Assembly: GCF_020882245.1 (NCBI RefSeq)
Contig: NC_083597.1
Location: 40,898,652-40,962,651 of the forward strand
Length of the DNA stretch: 64,000 nucleotides
Reading direction: 5' to 3'
DNA from: Rhopalosiphum padi
Taxonomy: Eukaryota; Arthropoda; Insecta; Hemiptera; Aphididae
The translations under genes were made by a program, and so were the position numbers. The notes under the pieces are model-generated. The model was not told where the DNA came from. It saw nothing but the letters and a program-made list of their open reading frames with translations, and did no database searches. Every line of letters begins with the position of its first letter. Within the stretch, counting starts at the first letter, position 1. This document shows, piece after piece, positions 37,139-48,700 of the stretch.

Positions 37139-38011
37139 CAGGCCCGTGCGCAGGATTTTAGAATGGGGGGTGTTTTTAAAAAAAATGTAAAACATAGATA
37201 CATCAATAATCAGCAAATAGTATTATAACATATTTATATTTATTATTAATTTTATAAGTACCTATGTTAAATGTGTTTTTTAACAATACCTACTATAAAA
37301 TTCAAATCATTTTTTTAATAAATTAACAATAGATTTCAAATCACGAACGGGATGACTATTGACTATATTATGTTCTAAGACACACGCGAAAAATAAACAT
37401 ACCTCTATGGCTCTATACTATAATAGTAGTCCAATTTAATTTTTAAAAATGATTTGAATTATTAGTATCGAATTAATAGTAATTATAATTAATTTTAATG
37501 TACTTACTATCTCATCATTTTCTAGCCGTGGTTTTTTGAAAAACTTTCGAATATCCATTTTGATGTTATTTCTAACGGTGTGTTTGTATAACACTATAAC
37601 TAACGTCTCACTGTGAGCTTACAATCGTTGTGTATGAACTATGATTATAAACAACTTTTAAAATACCCGAAATCCGTTATCGTGTAATCTCGTGTTCCAC
37701 TAATTGCGGTCGAATAAAATATTATTGTGCGACGTGTATGCTCTAATGCTCTATACTTATATTCATACATTTATTGACATTATATTTTATCGATAACGGC
37801 AACGATTACGAATGTCGATAAACAGCAAACGTGAAGACAACACTCTATTATATTATTATTATAGTATTGTACTATTATGTTGTACATTATTATTTATTAC
37901 AAATAAGATTAGAAAATATGACATATACGTAATAGATCAAAAATGAAAAACACGATTTTTTCGGCCATGAGGGGGGGGTTGACCCCCCCCCCCCCCTTGC
38001 GCACGGGCCTG
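37139..38011. mobile_element. Non-autonomous hAT-type transposon (873 bp)
   Basis: The element has 14-bp perfect terminal inverted repeats CAGGCCCGTGCGCA, with G-rich sequence just inside both ends. It is flanked by a perfect 8-bp duplication GAGCGCGT at 37131-37138 and 38012-38019. An 8-bp duplication with short CA-starting repeats is the hAT signature. The interior has no transposase frame, so it depends on a partner in trans. The right end carries a G-run, TTGA and then a C-run (about 37970-37996), which can pair as a hairpin. Its ends differ from those of the autonomous hAT at 56.4 kb, so that element is probably not its partner. The clean duplication suggests fairly recent insertion. Confidence 0.88.
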
Positions 38012-38019
38012 GAGCGCGT
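38012..38019 (+). repeat. Target-site duplication, right copy (GAGCGCGT)
   Basis: Identical to 37131-37138. Confidence 0.9.
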
Positions 38020-39365
38020 ATTATTAATGTCCCACAAAAAAATCTGAATATCATATGTTATTTATAAATCTATGATATTATATTAAGTAGTTCGAGTATT
38101 TGTAATACTTAGGGAAAATGGAAAATCGCTTGACCCGGAGTATAATAATCTCCGGGGTACACGAAAGCCAACTTATGGGCCAACCGTAAAATGTATAGGT
38201 ATACGTTTACATCAATATAATATAATTTATATATATTATTATGGTAACTCTTGAACATAACGCCACTATATAGTTTACAATCTCAATATATACATATACG
38301 TACACATATAGATGATATTTATTTATAAATCTGTATACGCATTGAAGGCGGCTCTACAGGGTGATTTCTTATGAGGTAAACCATACTCCTATTTCTCAAT
38401 AAAATATGTTAACATTTTTAATATATACTTATTTTTGAAACAATATGAAACAATATCTCTTACACCCGCGGTAAAACCATTTTTTTTCTCATTTCAATTA
38501 TTTTTTTATTTTAAATTAATTTATGTATTTGGGTTTATTCCCTTATGCCATAAAAAATCCACCCTATATACTATATATTTATATACATATTACCACAGAC
38601 ACACACAGACGTTTGTTTTTTTTCTTCGGCACTTTCCTAAAGACACAAACACGGGGCATTAAAGATATTCTGTTCAATATCAAATCGAATGGGCCATATA
38701 TATTTTTTTTAAACTACCGAACCCATTTTTATGGATTTACCGCAATTTCATAAATTATGTACCTGAAATACGTAGTGCTACCTAAATTTATTATCATTTT
38801 TTTTTTTTATATAAAAACCATTGTATTTTGATAAAACACACCTGTTATTCTATAATTACCAAATTACCAATTTTATCCAGATAGAGCATACTAGAATTAA
38901 GATTAACTTGATCACTATAATCGTATTAAAAAATAATTTATGATGCGATTAATAATTTATTGTTATTTGCAAGCATTTCATATATTACGAATATATGTTA
39001 TATATTAGACTTTTAGTTCTGAATGTTCTAAACAATAGAGTGAATTATTATGTTCTATTAAATATTCATAAAGTGTGTATGATATATTTTCAATATTATA
39101 CCAAAATTATGGTAAGTGTAATAATTAAAATTGAAATTTTGCAACATAATGAATAGTGAGTAATATATTTATTAACTAAACTTAAGAGTTACGAGGTAAT
39201 TTAGTTAACTAAGTAAACGGTTTAAATACCTTTTTATTTTTCTCACTTAAAATAAAAATTGAAATCTGTATAAAAATATATTACGATGCAAATAAGAAAA
39301 TTCACAGTAATTAAAAATTACGTAAATAACATGATAAGGAAACCTACTCGCATTGGCAACGTCAA
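38020..39365. other. AT-rich stretch, no gene seen
   Basis: AT-rich. The plus open frames at 38435-38753 are Phe/Tyr-rich strings overlapping in two frames. Confidence 0.6.
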
Positions 39366-39785
39366 ATTATGTTAATAGAGCTCTACACAAATTACGCTTC
39401 AGTCTGCGTGTTCGGTTTTTAGTGAGAGTGATGATGGACATATGGGGTTATAAGTGGATTGCTATTCGTATTTTAATTTTGCTGGAAACTCTTGTACATT
39501 ATTTACTTCAGCAAATGTTTTTAACTTAAAATCGTTATAACCACAATGCTTGAAACGTACCTACCACGGGACGTACGTAAGTAGCCTCGATGAAACGGAT
39601 TGGAACACCTAAATAGCCCTGGTGTTCAAAGGTTTTGCAGGACCCCAGATTACGGTTCCATACAACAAAATTGGCCTCATAATTTATTTGTATATTAATA
39701 ATTTTGTTTTGGGGTTATCTTAGAATTGAGAATAGGACGGAAGAGCTGTAATTTATTGTTCGTAGATATTCTTTTCTCCTTTAGA
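39366..39785 (-). pseudogene. Decayed jockey-like non-LTR retrotransposon (C-terminal part of the reverse transcriptase ORF)
   Basis: Read on the minus strand with stops and frame slips, the translation shows the typical tail of jockey-superfamily polyproteins. It starts with KLLIYK, a stop, then MRPILLYGTVIWGPAKPLN (39623-39682). This corresponds to the family's (K/R)P(I)..YG..(L/I)WG motif. VFQSVSSRLLTYVPW follows, corresponding to FQ...LR....APWY, then a degraded LK..T....V region and RLKRNLCRALL near the end. At least three in-frame stops disrupt it, so it is dead. The 5' part (endonuclease and RT catalytic core) is absent, as expected for a 5'-truncated insertion. A long T run on the plus strand (39825-39839) lies on its upstream side and is not its tail. 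Confidence 0.7.
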
Positions 39786-39839
39786 TGAGAGGCACCGAGT
39801 TATTTGTTTATTTAAAGAAATATATTTTTTTTTTTTTTT

Positions 39840-42800
39840 AATGCTAGTTCAACAGGGGTGTTGTGTGTTGTTCGTATTAAATTATGAGAACTTTTGTGGA
39901 GTAGGGCTATCTACAAATAAAACATTTTAATAATAACGAACAAAGTGTATAAACACACAATTACAATATTTGATGACAAAATGAAAATAAATTCGTTTTT
40001 AATAAATATTGATGATAAAATAATATTCTTGGACCCCAAAAAATTCATTAACAGCATTGTTTTTATAAAATTTATGTATGGCATGTCACTATAAACGTTA
40101 AAACATGAATCCTTTCAAAAGAGAATACAGTGAATCTGTCTTTGCGAATAATGAATTTTTTTTACAATGTATATAATAGTTGCGTCACATCTTCTACTCT
40201 AATAATAATAATAAAAAAAAACATTTGTGTTTTATCTTAATCCATAATATTAACAACAATAGTTGTACACTGGAATTATTGCTAAGTTTTAATAATTTAT
40301 ACAAGCACACATTTAAGATAATCAAAATCAAAATATTATTTTGAAGATTTTCATTAGGTATAATAATACAATTTGTTAACTATTTATTTTGAATACAGTT
40401 TAACCTTAGATTATTAGATTTTTGTTCTTATTCTGTTCACGAATTTGTGTATTTAATCAGTATTTTAATAATTATTCTTTAAAATATTCTACAACTAATA
40501 TTCGGATTTTTGCAATTTATTAATATACTTAACGCTTTAAAGACCACATTTTTAAATACTTGAAATTTTATTCCATAGTATGCAGTTCTCTGTTATTATT
40601 AAAACCATTATTTTAAATAATGAAAAATATAATTAATGTTATCTAAATAATGTTAAGCAGCTTATGTTTTTAAATGTTTATGCAAATATATCATAATTCA
40701 AACGAATGGTTACAATGTACATAATAACCGTAATCAATATTCTATACAAATATAAACTATTAAAAAAAAAAATGATTTGATAATTTGAAAATTATACAAT
40801 TATGTAGTTTAATAAATTAATACTAATATAATATTATAATTAATATTTTATTTTGTTTATACACATTGTCTAAAATTACCAGACTAAATAATATTTTTGT
40901 TGAGCTGTATAAGTAACATTTTAATCTTGGATAATTATTTATAATTGTAAGATAAAATAACATGATAAAATATTTTTCCATAAAGCTTTAAAAACGCAGA
41001 ATTTTTAAACTTACTTGATAAAATAAACATAAAAAAATTACAAAAATCGTAAAACGGCGTTATAGATAGACAAACTCAATACATTTCTTCATTATTGCTT
41101 GGATTTTACCTACATAATTTTGTTGAAATGGAATATTGTAGGTAAGTAGATGAGAGAATTTTTAAATGAAAATTTGAAACATAATGTGGTACACATTCCT
41201 ACCCACACATTCACGCTCACTTTTAGTTATATATATATGGCTAAAAGGTTAATTAAGCAATAATTTATATTTTAAACACGTACGTTCAATTTATGGCTGG
41301 CAGAGGCATATTATATTTTCAACTGTCAAATATTTTTGTTTATAAAGTCAGTGATGCCATTCAATCTTCAAATTTTTAATAATGGTTTATTACAATTTTA
41401 AGTTTTTATCAAATAAAATAGATAAAAAGTCTTTATCTGATTAGATTTTCACAGTAAGAAAGTAATTATTAATATAGGTCCTCAAATATTATTAAAATAT
41501 ATTTATTAGGTACATTTATTATATTTAGGTATTACGTAGTTGTTAAGAATGTCATGATATACTGTACCTGTATTATAATCATATGCTTTTATTTCACCAT
41601 ACCTATTGAATATAATATTATATCTATTGAAACTTCGTTTAATAATTTTAAACCTTTAATATTTGCTTCACAATCAGTATTGTCGTGGCGATGATGATAA
41701 TACATATATAAAAATATGTTTTTTGTCTCTTGTTTCATTTATATCCATTGCCCTGTATATTTCTCTATTCACATATCGTTTAGAATAGTATTTTCTATTT
41801 ATATTTCTGCCTTCTGTTTTAACATTTTGTCATTATATTTGCGTTTGTTTTTTTTTTACCATTAATATATTATAATGTATTCCGTTTTCTATTTCTGTTC
41901 AATCACTATAATAGAAATGATATGTATGAAGTACATATTAATTCACTGTAGAGAATTATAGTTGTATATATATATATTTTAGATAATACTGTATACAATT
42001 TTCGTATGTATTAGTGTTTTATTAGTCTAATAAATCGTATCTAATAATGTATTGAATGGTCATGAAATAAATGAAACATTTATTTTAACTAAAATTCTAT
42101 CAATAATTGATTTTTAACATAATAATATTATAAGATACATAGAAATAATTAAAATGAAAATAAAATTAACTCGATTTTAATTTTTCTTCCTATTTACCAA
42201 ATAACTTAATGTTACGTTGTAAAATGTCATGAAATTATATATTTTATGATCTGTGAAACTATTAAAAGTTTTATATTTCAACTTAAAATTAAATAAATCC
42301 ATATAAATATGTTATTAATATTTCGGTAGAAAGTGTTCAGTTTGTGTGATTAAATCATAATATAGTACAAACAATTTAAAATTTAAATCAATAAGAAAAT
42401 CATTGTAATAATAATAATACATATAAATACATTAAATATATAAATTAAAAATGTAACACTGTTCATTGCTTTCACTCTTCTATTTAGTGGTATTAGTTAA
42501 ATTGTCTTCGAAACTTTATCCGTGTTAAGTACCACGAGGTATGTAACACTATATCGATATCGATTATGAACAAATATTATATTCAACTTTGTATCGAAGA
42601 ATATCATTTTGATTTTCGATTGATTACTATTTTTATTTTTAGACACGTTTGACACATATATTGTTACTGTTTAAAATATATATATATTGCGAATATGTCC
42701 ACTTTGAGAATTTATCCAAGTGTCGCGCTGTACACGATAAACACAAAACCACGATCGTGATGCATCGCATGATATCATGCCGTTTGGTCGACAATAATAT

Positions 42801-43375
42801 ATCCACGATATTGTGTGTATTATTGGCGTGTGAACGATACACGTTATGCTTTAATAACAAAACAACGTCAATACAACGAAAACCATTGTGGAGGTTGATG
42901 AAAAAAAAAAATTTAAAAAAACTCATTTTTTGAAATACAAATAATACGATGGTAAATACTCGTGCACCACGCATATTATAGTATATACTTTTGTTAGGGT
43001 GGATATTCTTATTTATTTAGTGATTTCTTAAAAATCAACCCCATTCAAAATTATTGAAATACCAACAAAACAATTTCAGAAAAATCGTAAAACTTTATCA
43101 ACTCCCCATAATATACAGTAATAATAAACAATTTAGTATATATAAATCGTTATCATTCATAAAATATTTTTATGATAAATTCCAATGCTAAAAAAAATTA
43201 TGTTACACCGAATAACGAATTCATTTGTGGATTTACTATATAATTACTAATTATTATTAAATGGAAAGTGAAGTCGGCAAACATTTGTTTTTATTTTGAT
43301 TGTAATTTTTTAAAATTATATTTGCGAAAGTATTTGTATGCATATTATCATATTATTTAGCGTCGGTGAGAAGAC
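39840..43375. other. AT-rich stretch, no gene seen
   Basis: Plain AT-rich DNA. Around 42.64-42.97 kb both strands have open frames of 94 and 111 codons that overlap each other; neither has a domain or splice support. Confidence 0.55.
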
Positions 43376-43880
43376 AATAATATAGTAAACAAGTTTTCGT
43401 CGTGACGTCATACTATGACAACCTCCAGTAGCGGGAGTGGTGGTGGGTTTATCAACCCGAATCAATTCTACCCCTGAGTGATACTATTTAGAAGACACAG
43501 ATGAATTTGTTTTCATCTATGTTTTGTCAGTGGCTTCATGCCACCACGTAGTATGCAATGTTCGTCAATTGCTCCATCTGTTATAATAATTGTGTTAGGT
43601 GTCCGTCGATGTAGTAAAACACGCCTGTGATGTATTGCATTTTTGTTTTACTTTGTATTTGTTTTCTAAGATTGCATTTACCGAAGAATAACTATTGTGC
43701 TGACAGGGAACGCTAGCGATATAAAATTAGAACAAGATGTCACGGTGGCGACAAACTTTGTCCGGATGCATTTATTAAACCTAACCCAACCTAACCTAAC
43801 CTTTTCAGTATGTGTGGGCATCAATAGAATAATAATTGATGGTAATTTTTAATTTTTTTATCGCGGGTATTCATTTTAGA
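43376..43880. other. More complex block, unassigned; possible repeat relic
   Basis: The block is less AT-rich than its flanks. It contains a TGACGTCA palindrome (43403-43410), a GGGTTTATCAACCC inverted repeat (43445-43458) and a telomere-type tract at 43780-43801. The minus-strand reading TIITDGAIDEHCILRGGMKPLTKHR is broken by stops. It could be an old transposon or an alternative promoter. I cannot assign it. Confidence 0.3.
43780..43801 (-). repeat. Interstitial telomere-type tract, about four TTAGG units
   Basis: On the plus strand the units read CCTAA, CCCAA, CCTAA, CCTAA, CC: one mismatched unit in four. This is the opposite orientation to the tract at 7743. Confidence 0.8.
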
Positions 43881-44019
43881 TACGATTAATACAACTGTAA
43901 CCATTTTAAGACACTTTTTAATATCTTTTTTATAAGTTTTTTGGTAATCAAATTTCAGTTAATATTATGATTATATTTGTTAGCAATTTGATTTCTTCGA
44001 AAGAAACTCTTCCACTCAC

Positions 44020-44198
44020 TACACGCACACTCATACGAAGCACACAAAGCAACCAATATGGCACTTGGAGTATGGGTGCCGGTTGGACACTGTCGTTTTG
44101 TCTCCTATCATCTGCACGCATACATGTGTATCCGTCTAGAGAGCAATATTCTCCAGGCACAGACATTTCCAATTCACATTTGTGATTTGAAAAGTTTC
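44020..44198 (-). CDS. Exon-like segment, Cys-containing, unrecognised
   Basis: 179 nt on the minus strand, open in the fitting phase for 59 codons. It is bounded by acceptor CTAGTTCAG and the very strong donor GTGAGTGG. The translation is varied and Cys-bearing (KCELEMSVPGEYCSLDGYTCMR), then QPAPILQVPYWLLCVLRMSV. An upstream partner may be a segment near 44.28-44.24 kb reading KYSSPERCVDIEN, with acceptor TGTGTACAG and a phase that fits. The plus strand is also open here (43967-44185) but reads less like protein. I know of no matching family. The number of candidate splice sites in such DNA makes chance assembly possible. Confidence 0.35.
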
Positions 44199-44810
44199 CT
44201 GAACTAGCTAACGACTTTTACAAAAACGATATAAACGTCACTGTTTTCAATATCCACACATCTTTCCGGAGAAGAATATTTGTCTGTACACAAAGGTTTT
44301 TACACGAAATAAAACTATAAGTATTTCAATTTAAAACAGTATTGCGTTAACGTAGAATGCGTATAAAATGTTTTGTTACACACATTTTACACGATGGCGT
44401 GTGGGGAGGAGTGTAATAAAAAATTGCCGAACGCAAAATATACAAACATTTACAAAATAAATTAATTTAAACGTATACAATACGATCATAATATTTTTTG
44501 TCCTAACCTAATTACAAGAATATAAACATTTGAGGAAGTCAGAAGTATAAAAGATTTATATTTATTATTTTTTTATTCATAATATTTTTTTCTGTTCGAA
44601 TTGCGTTATAAACTATGACAAAGTAACCAAATATAATACTACCATTCATATGTGGGTTATGCATAATACAGCATATGAAGGTATTATTTCCTTAGCCATC
44701 GTGGCCTCTTGCCTGAACTGCACCCCTCCGTCCGCCGAGAGATGATAAGACGTAACGAGATGCGTCATTGTTATGCAGCGTATAACTTGTTAAACTGCGC
44801 GTTAAGTTAC

Positions 44811-44889
44811 CGGATGGCTGGCCAGCAGTTATTTGCTAGCGACGCGTCTTCGCCTTCCAATGATGTGCCAATTTTTATTTTACAAACAT
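44811..44889 (-). CDS. Exon-like segment, unrecognised
   Basis: 79 nt on the minus strand between acceptor ATACCATAG and donor GTAACT. It encodes 25 full residues with two cysteines (VCKIKIGTSLEGED...NNCWPAI). Its end phase (2) does not fit the next segment directly, so at least one exon is missing from the chain or the model is wrong. Confidence 0.28.
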
Positions 44890-44899
44890 CTATGGTATC

Positions 44900-47600
44900 A
44901 TTTCACTGAACGCTTCGATAAACTTTCACAAAAAAAAAAAAAACCTCGTTGGAAAACACAAAGGCCGTCGATAAAACAGTAATATGGTGAAAAAAAACCA
45001 TTCCGTACAGTTTTGTATAGGACGTTGTTCAACGAGAAGACGAATTGCACAGGTATCCGTCTGCTGGAGAGCGATTGGATCGCGTTCGGTTCGGATATCG
45101 TCGAAATTTCGTGATTGAATTAGTAGCGCGTGACGGCCATTTTCGTACATGCGAAACGATATTTAGATAAGCTGATGATGCCGATGACGATGACGACGAC
45201 GACGACGACGACGACGACCTACGTGTGATTACTCGACGGCGTAATGTGTTTCACATGAAAACCGGCACGTCGGTGACGTTCATCGGGTGGAAGTGATAAC
45301 GCATATACAGTTTGATACAAAATCTATCAGTTTTGGAAAACGTTATCAGTCAGTATGACGATACATGCGGTAGACCACTGATGTGTTATAGGCTTACGTG
45401 CAGCTCTTTTGTTCAAAAATTATATCGTACAGAACGTATTATCCATCGTATTGTTTTTGATTCGTCTGACGGGCGTCGTGCGCGGGTTATGCTTTTTACG
45501 TCTATCGATCGTCTGGATGTAATGATATTGCAGTTATTGGATATTTTTATAATATCATTAGAAAACTGCAATTTTTAGACACAACAAATAAAACATTCCA
45601 CTGCGCGATAATATTTTAACATCATGATTGTAGTGGAAAGAGAATACTCTTGTAATTTTATGGTTTATTCAGAACGGGTTTGTTTTAATTAAAACTACGA
45701 AAGAAAGAATAAACAACTAAAATATTTAAACTAATTATAAAGAAATTAACAGGCTAAAAAAAAAAAAAAATACGGGAAATGTAAATCTGTGAAAAATCTG
45801 TCAACGGACGCAGGTGCTTTGGCAACGATTTCAACTACTTACTGATCAATATAGATAAGTTAGATTTTGACCTATGACGTTAAAATACTATCTACCTATT
45901 TTGTATCATAAAATAAGATAAATTGGGATTTATTTGATAAACTAGGTAATGAAAAAATAAAATATTTTCGATTTGATTTTTTTGGTCTTATACAAATTAA
46001 AAATGTAATATCTAAACCAGAAACTATTAACTATAATTACATATACTCATTGATTAGGAGGTACCTATGTTTATTAAAAACAAACATTTTTATTTTAATT
46101 AGTTACAATATACTAATCTATATATATTAATACATCATAAGAAAGCACATTCATTCAATTTAATTTATAATTTATTATTACTATTGGTGTGTATAATTTT
46201 ATGTTTACACTATATTCAAATTAATAATAATTGCTTATGATAACATATTATACAAAATAGTGATTTATTTTAAACTAAAATAAACTGAGAAAAATTGCTG
46301 TGCTTCAATTGTTTAATAAAATATTTTGATTTGATATGACTGAGGTTTATTCATTTTAAAATTTTAAAATTCAAATACCATATGTTGTCATGAACATGTC
46401 TTTGTTACAAAGTCAAAAAGTAACAACAGCTGTGTACGAAAAAGTGAAACTTTTTACCCGTTCCTTGAAATAATAGTATTATTATATACCCATAACATAG
46501 TAATATAGTATTATCTATTATATAGTAAAATCGCAATATAACTAAAACAAGAATTTAAAATATTTTAAAATGTTATATAATTTTTTTTCAATATCACATA
46601 TTTATAGTTTTATACCATGAACCATGGACAATATGCTAAGGTGCAAAACAATCTATTAATCTATTAACATATTATTTGCTTTATGCATTTTAGTTTATTT
46701 AATATATTTTTATGACAGCTAATTTTAATTTAGCCACGACAGTAAAACCAAACAATATTTTATGTGTTGCAATAACTTAAGAAAATTAGAAACATGATAA
46801 ATGGATATCATTAGTTTTATCATCACCTACTATTTTTTAGTTTATGCTTGAAAAAAATAACACAATAAAATGTAATATAATTCAAAATGTAAATCTTGTA
46901 GTATGCATCACGTTTGTTTAGTCAAATTTACAACTCTCTGCACAGCTGTGGTTTACTCACGTGATTGCCTTTTTGGTTTCACAATGTTTATTGCTGTGCA
47001 TAATAATTAGTACACTCTACGACTATCTGTGACTAATGTAACCCTATAGCGCCTGTTAATACAAACACAACCAATAACAACAATGCCACAATATTCAATA
47101 TTGAATAAAATGTAAAAATCAACAGTAAATATTTGTGAACAAACAATATTAATATATTGTATATACAATGTAAATAACATTGTGCGCCGTTCAAATGGTG
47201 TTATCTCCAAACTCATTAAATATCATTCAACCAAAATTGCATTCATATTTTCGTCACATTAAAATCAACGAACACGATTACAAAAATAACAACGTACAAG
47301 TAAAATATTAAAGAGTATTGTAGTTCAAGACGATCAAAGTGATTTAAAGGAATGCAATGTGTTTTAAAATACAAGTTTAAAAAATATATTTCACATAACC
47401 GCTTTTATTATATATTTTATTGTACATAAAATGTTTTCTTTTTCAGTGTTATCGGGATATTATTATAATAATACTTATAATTACTGTAATATTATGTAAA
47501 CAATAATATTGTATTAAGATGCTTGTCGTTAAGTATAATATTGTTGTTGTGTCTTGTGTGCATTCAATAACATCAGCGGACGAGAAAATGAAAAAAATAA
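44900..47600. other. Mixed AT-rich DNA with one CpG-richer patch
   Basis: 44.95-45.58 kb is CpG-rich. It has a GAC microsatellite and an 88-codon plus frame at 45312-45578 that starts only at a non-ATG codon. That frame is balanced in composition but has no domain. The rest is AT-rich with no gene seen. Confidence 0.4.
45192..45218. repeat. (GAC)n microsatellite
   Basis: Nine GAC triplets, preceded by imperfect GATGAC units. CpG-rich repeats are rare in this AT-rich window. Confidence 0.9.
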
Positions 47601-48700
47601 AACCATTTTAGAAAAGGTAGAGTAAATATAATTTGTATTTTGACATTTTTCGACGAGGTGGTATGAACCCAAAGACTAAGCAATGAAAGGAAAACTAGAA
47701 TTAAATATAATTTCGTAAACGATTTTGGTCCCGAAGCGGTAAATTAATCACGGAATCCAACTGTCGGGACCAGGGTCATGGAAATCGGAGAAAATCGAAT
47801 CGAGTCTTAAATTATTATTATTACAAAGAAGTATTGATTTATCCGTGTACCGCGGTGCTATTGAAAAATCTTAAATTGAAAAACACATACACCGCGCGAG
47901 TCAACCAAAAACACATTTCTCGCCAAAGGCGCCGCTTTCCGCGAGCCATTATTTTACGGTATTGCGTATATAGTTTCCACCAGTCATTTTCGGGCGGGTT
48001 TTTATTTTTAATTCCGCGTATAATGGTGGCTGCGGTGTGGCGGTAATTACTATACACCCGGGCAGATCACCGATTAACGACGTGCCCAAAGGCCGCGCTT
48101 TGAGTGCTATGGTTCCGGTCACTGTATCATATTATTATTATAATAATTATATTATTTTTATTATTATTGTTGTTGTTGTTGGTTGTTGTTTGGGTAGTAT
48201 ATAATAATATTATAGCAAAGGTTAGTGGGCTCTTGCTCGGCCCACCAGTCGGGTCTCTTTAGTGTGTTGTGCCGAATGCAAATGATGGATAATTATTTGG
48301 CTGCGGGTTGGTTACGCGGGACGTTATCAATGCTTTGCGGCGGGGGAGGGGTGGCATCGGACCGAATTAAAATCTGGCCGAATGCCATTTTCTTTGGAAC
48401 GATTTATCGGTTTCCGTACAAAAAGAATCGTTTCCGTCCGCCGTTGACTCCGGAACCGAACGCATACAGGCACGCACACGTACGCCAGTCGATTCGCGCA
48501 CGGTACGTAATAATATTTTATGTGTACAGTACGTGTATACGTCCGTGTAAGTATACGCGGCGGCGCCGTTCACCGGAGATAAAATAATACGATTTTCCAT
48601 AATAATATATTATTGCGAATGACCTAGCGCCGCCAATTCTATTTTTTTAAGGTATCCTCGCAGACGATAAAATACCCCGGTGGTGTACAATATTATCACT
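47600..48700. promoter_or_regulatory. CpG-richer island, no defined gene
   Basis: GC content is raised in two blocks (47.85-48.06 and 48.2-48.6 kb), separated by ATT/GTT repeats (48121-48190). Open frames on both strands (up to 120 codons) overlap one another and lack domains or clear splice sites. They look compositional. A conserved regulatory block or promoter is possible. Confidence 0.25.
48129..48190. repeat. Compound (ATT)n/(GTT)n low-complexity tract
   Basis: Runs of ATT and then GTT triplets. Confidence 0.85.

Noticed and set aside
42639..42974. Long open frames on both strands (111 and 94 codons)
   Set aside because: Mutually overlapping and low in complexity (poly-Phe/poly-Lys ends), with no splice or domain support.
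48225..48587. 120-codon plus frame
   Set aside because: It starts at GTG, overlaps an opposite-strand frame, and is in a CpG-rich block. No domain, probably compositional.
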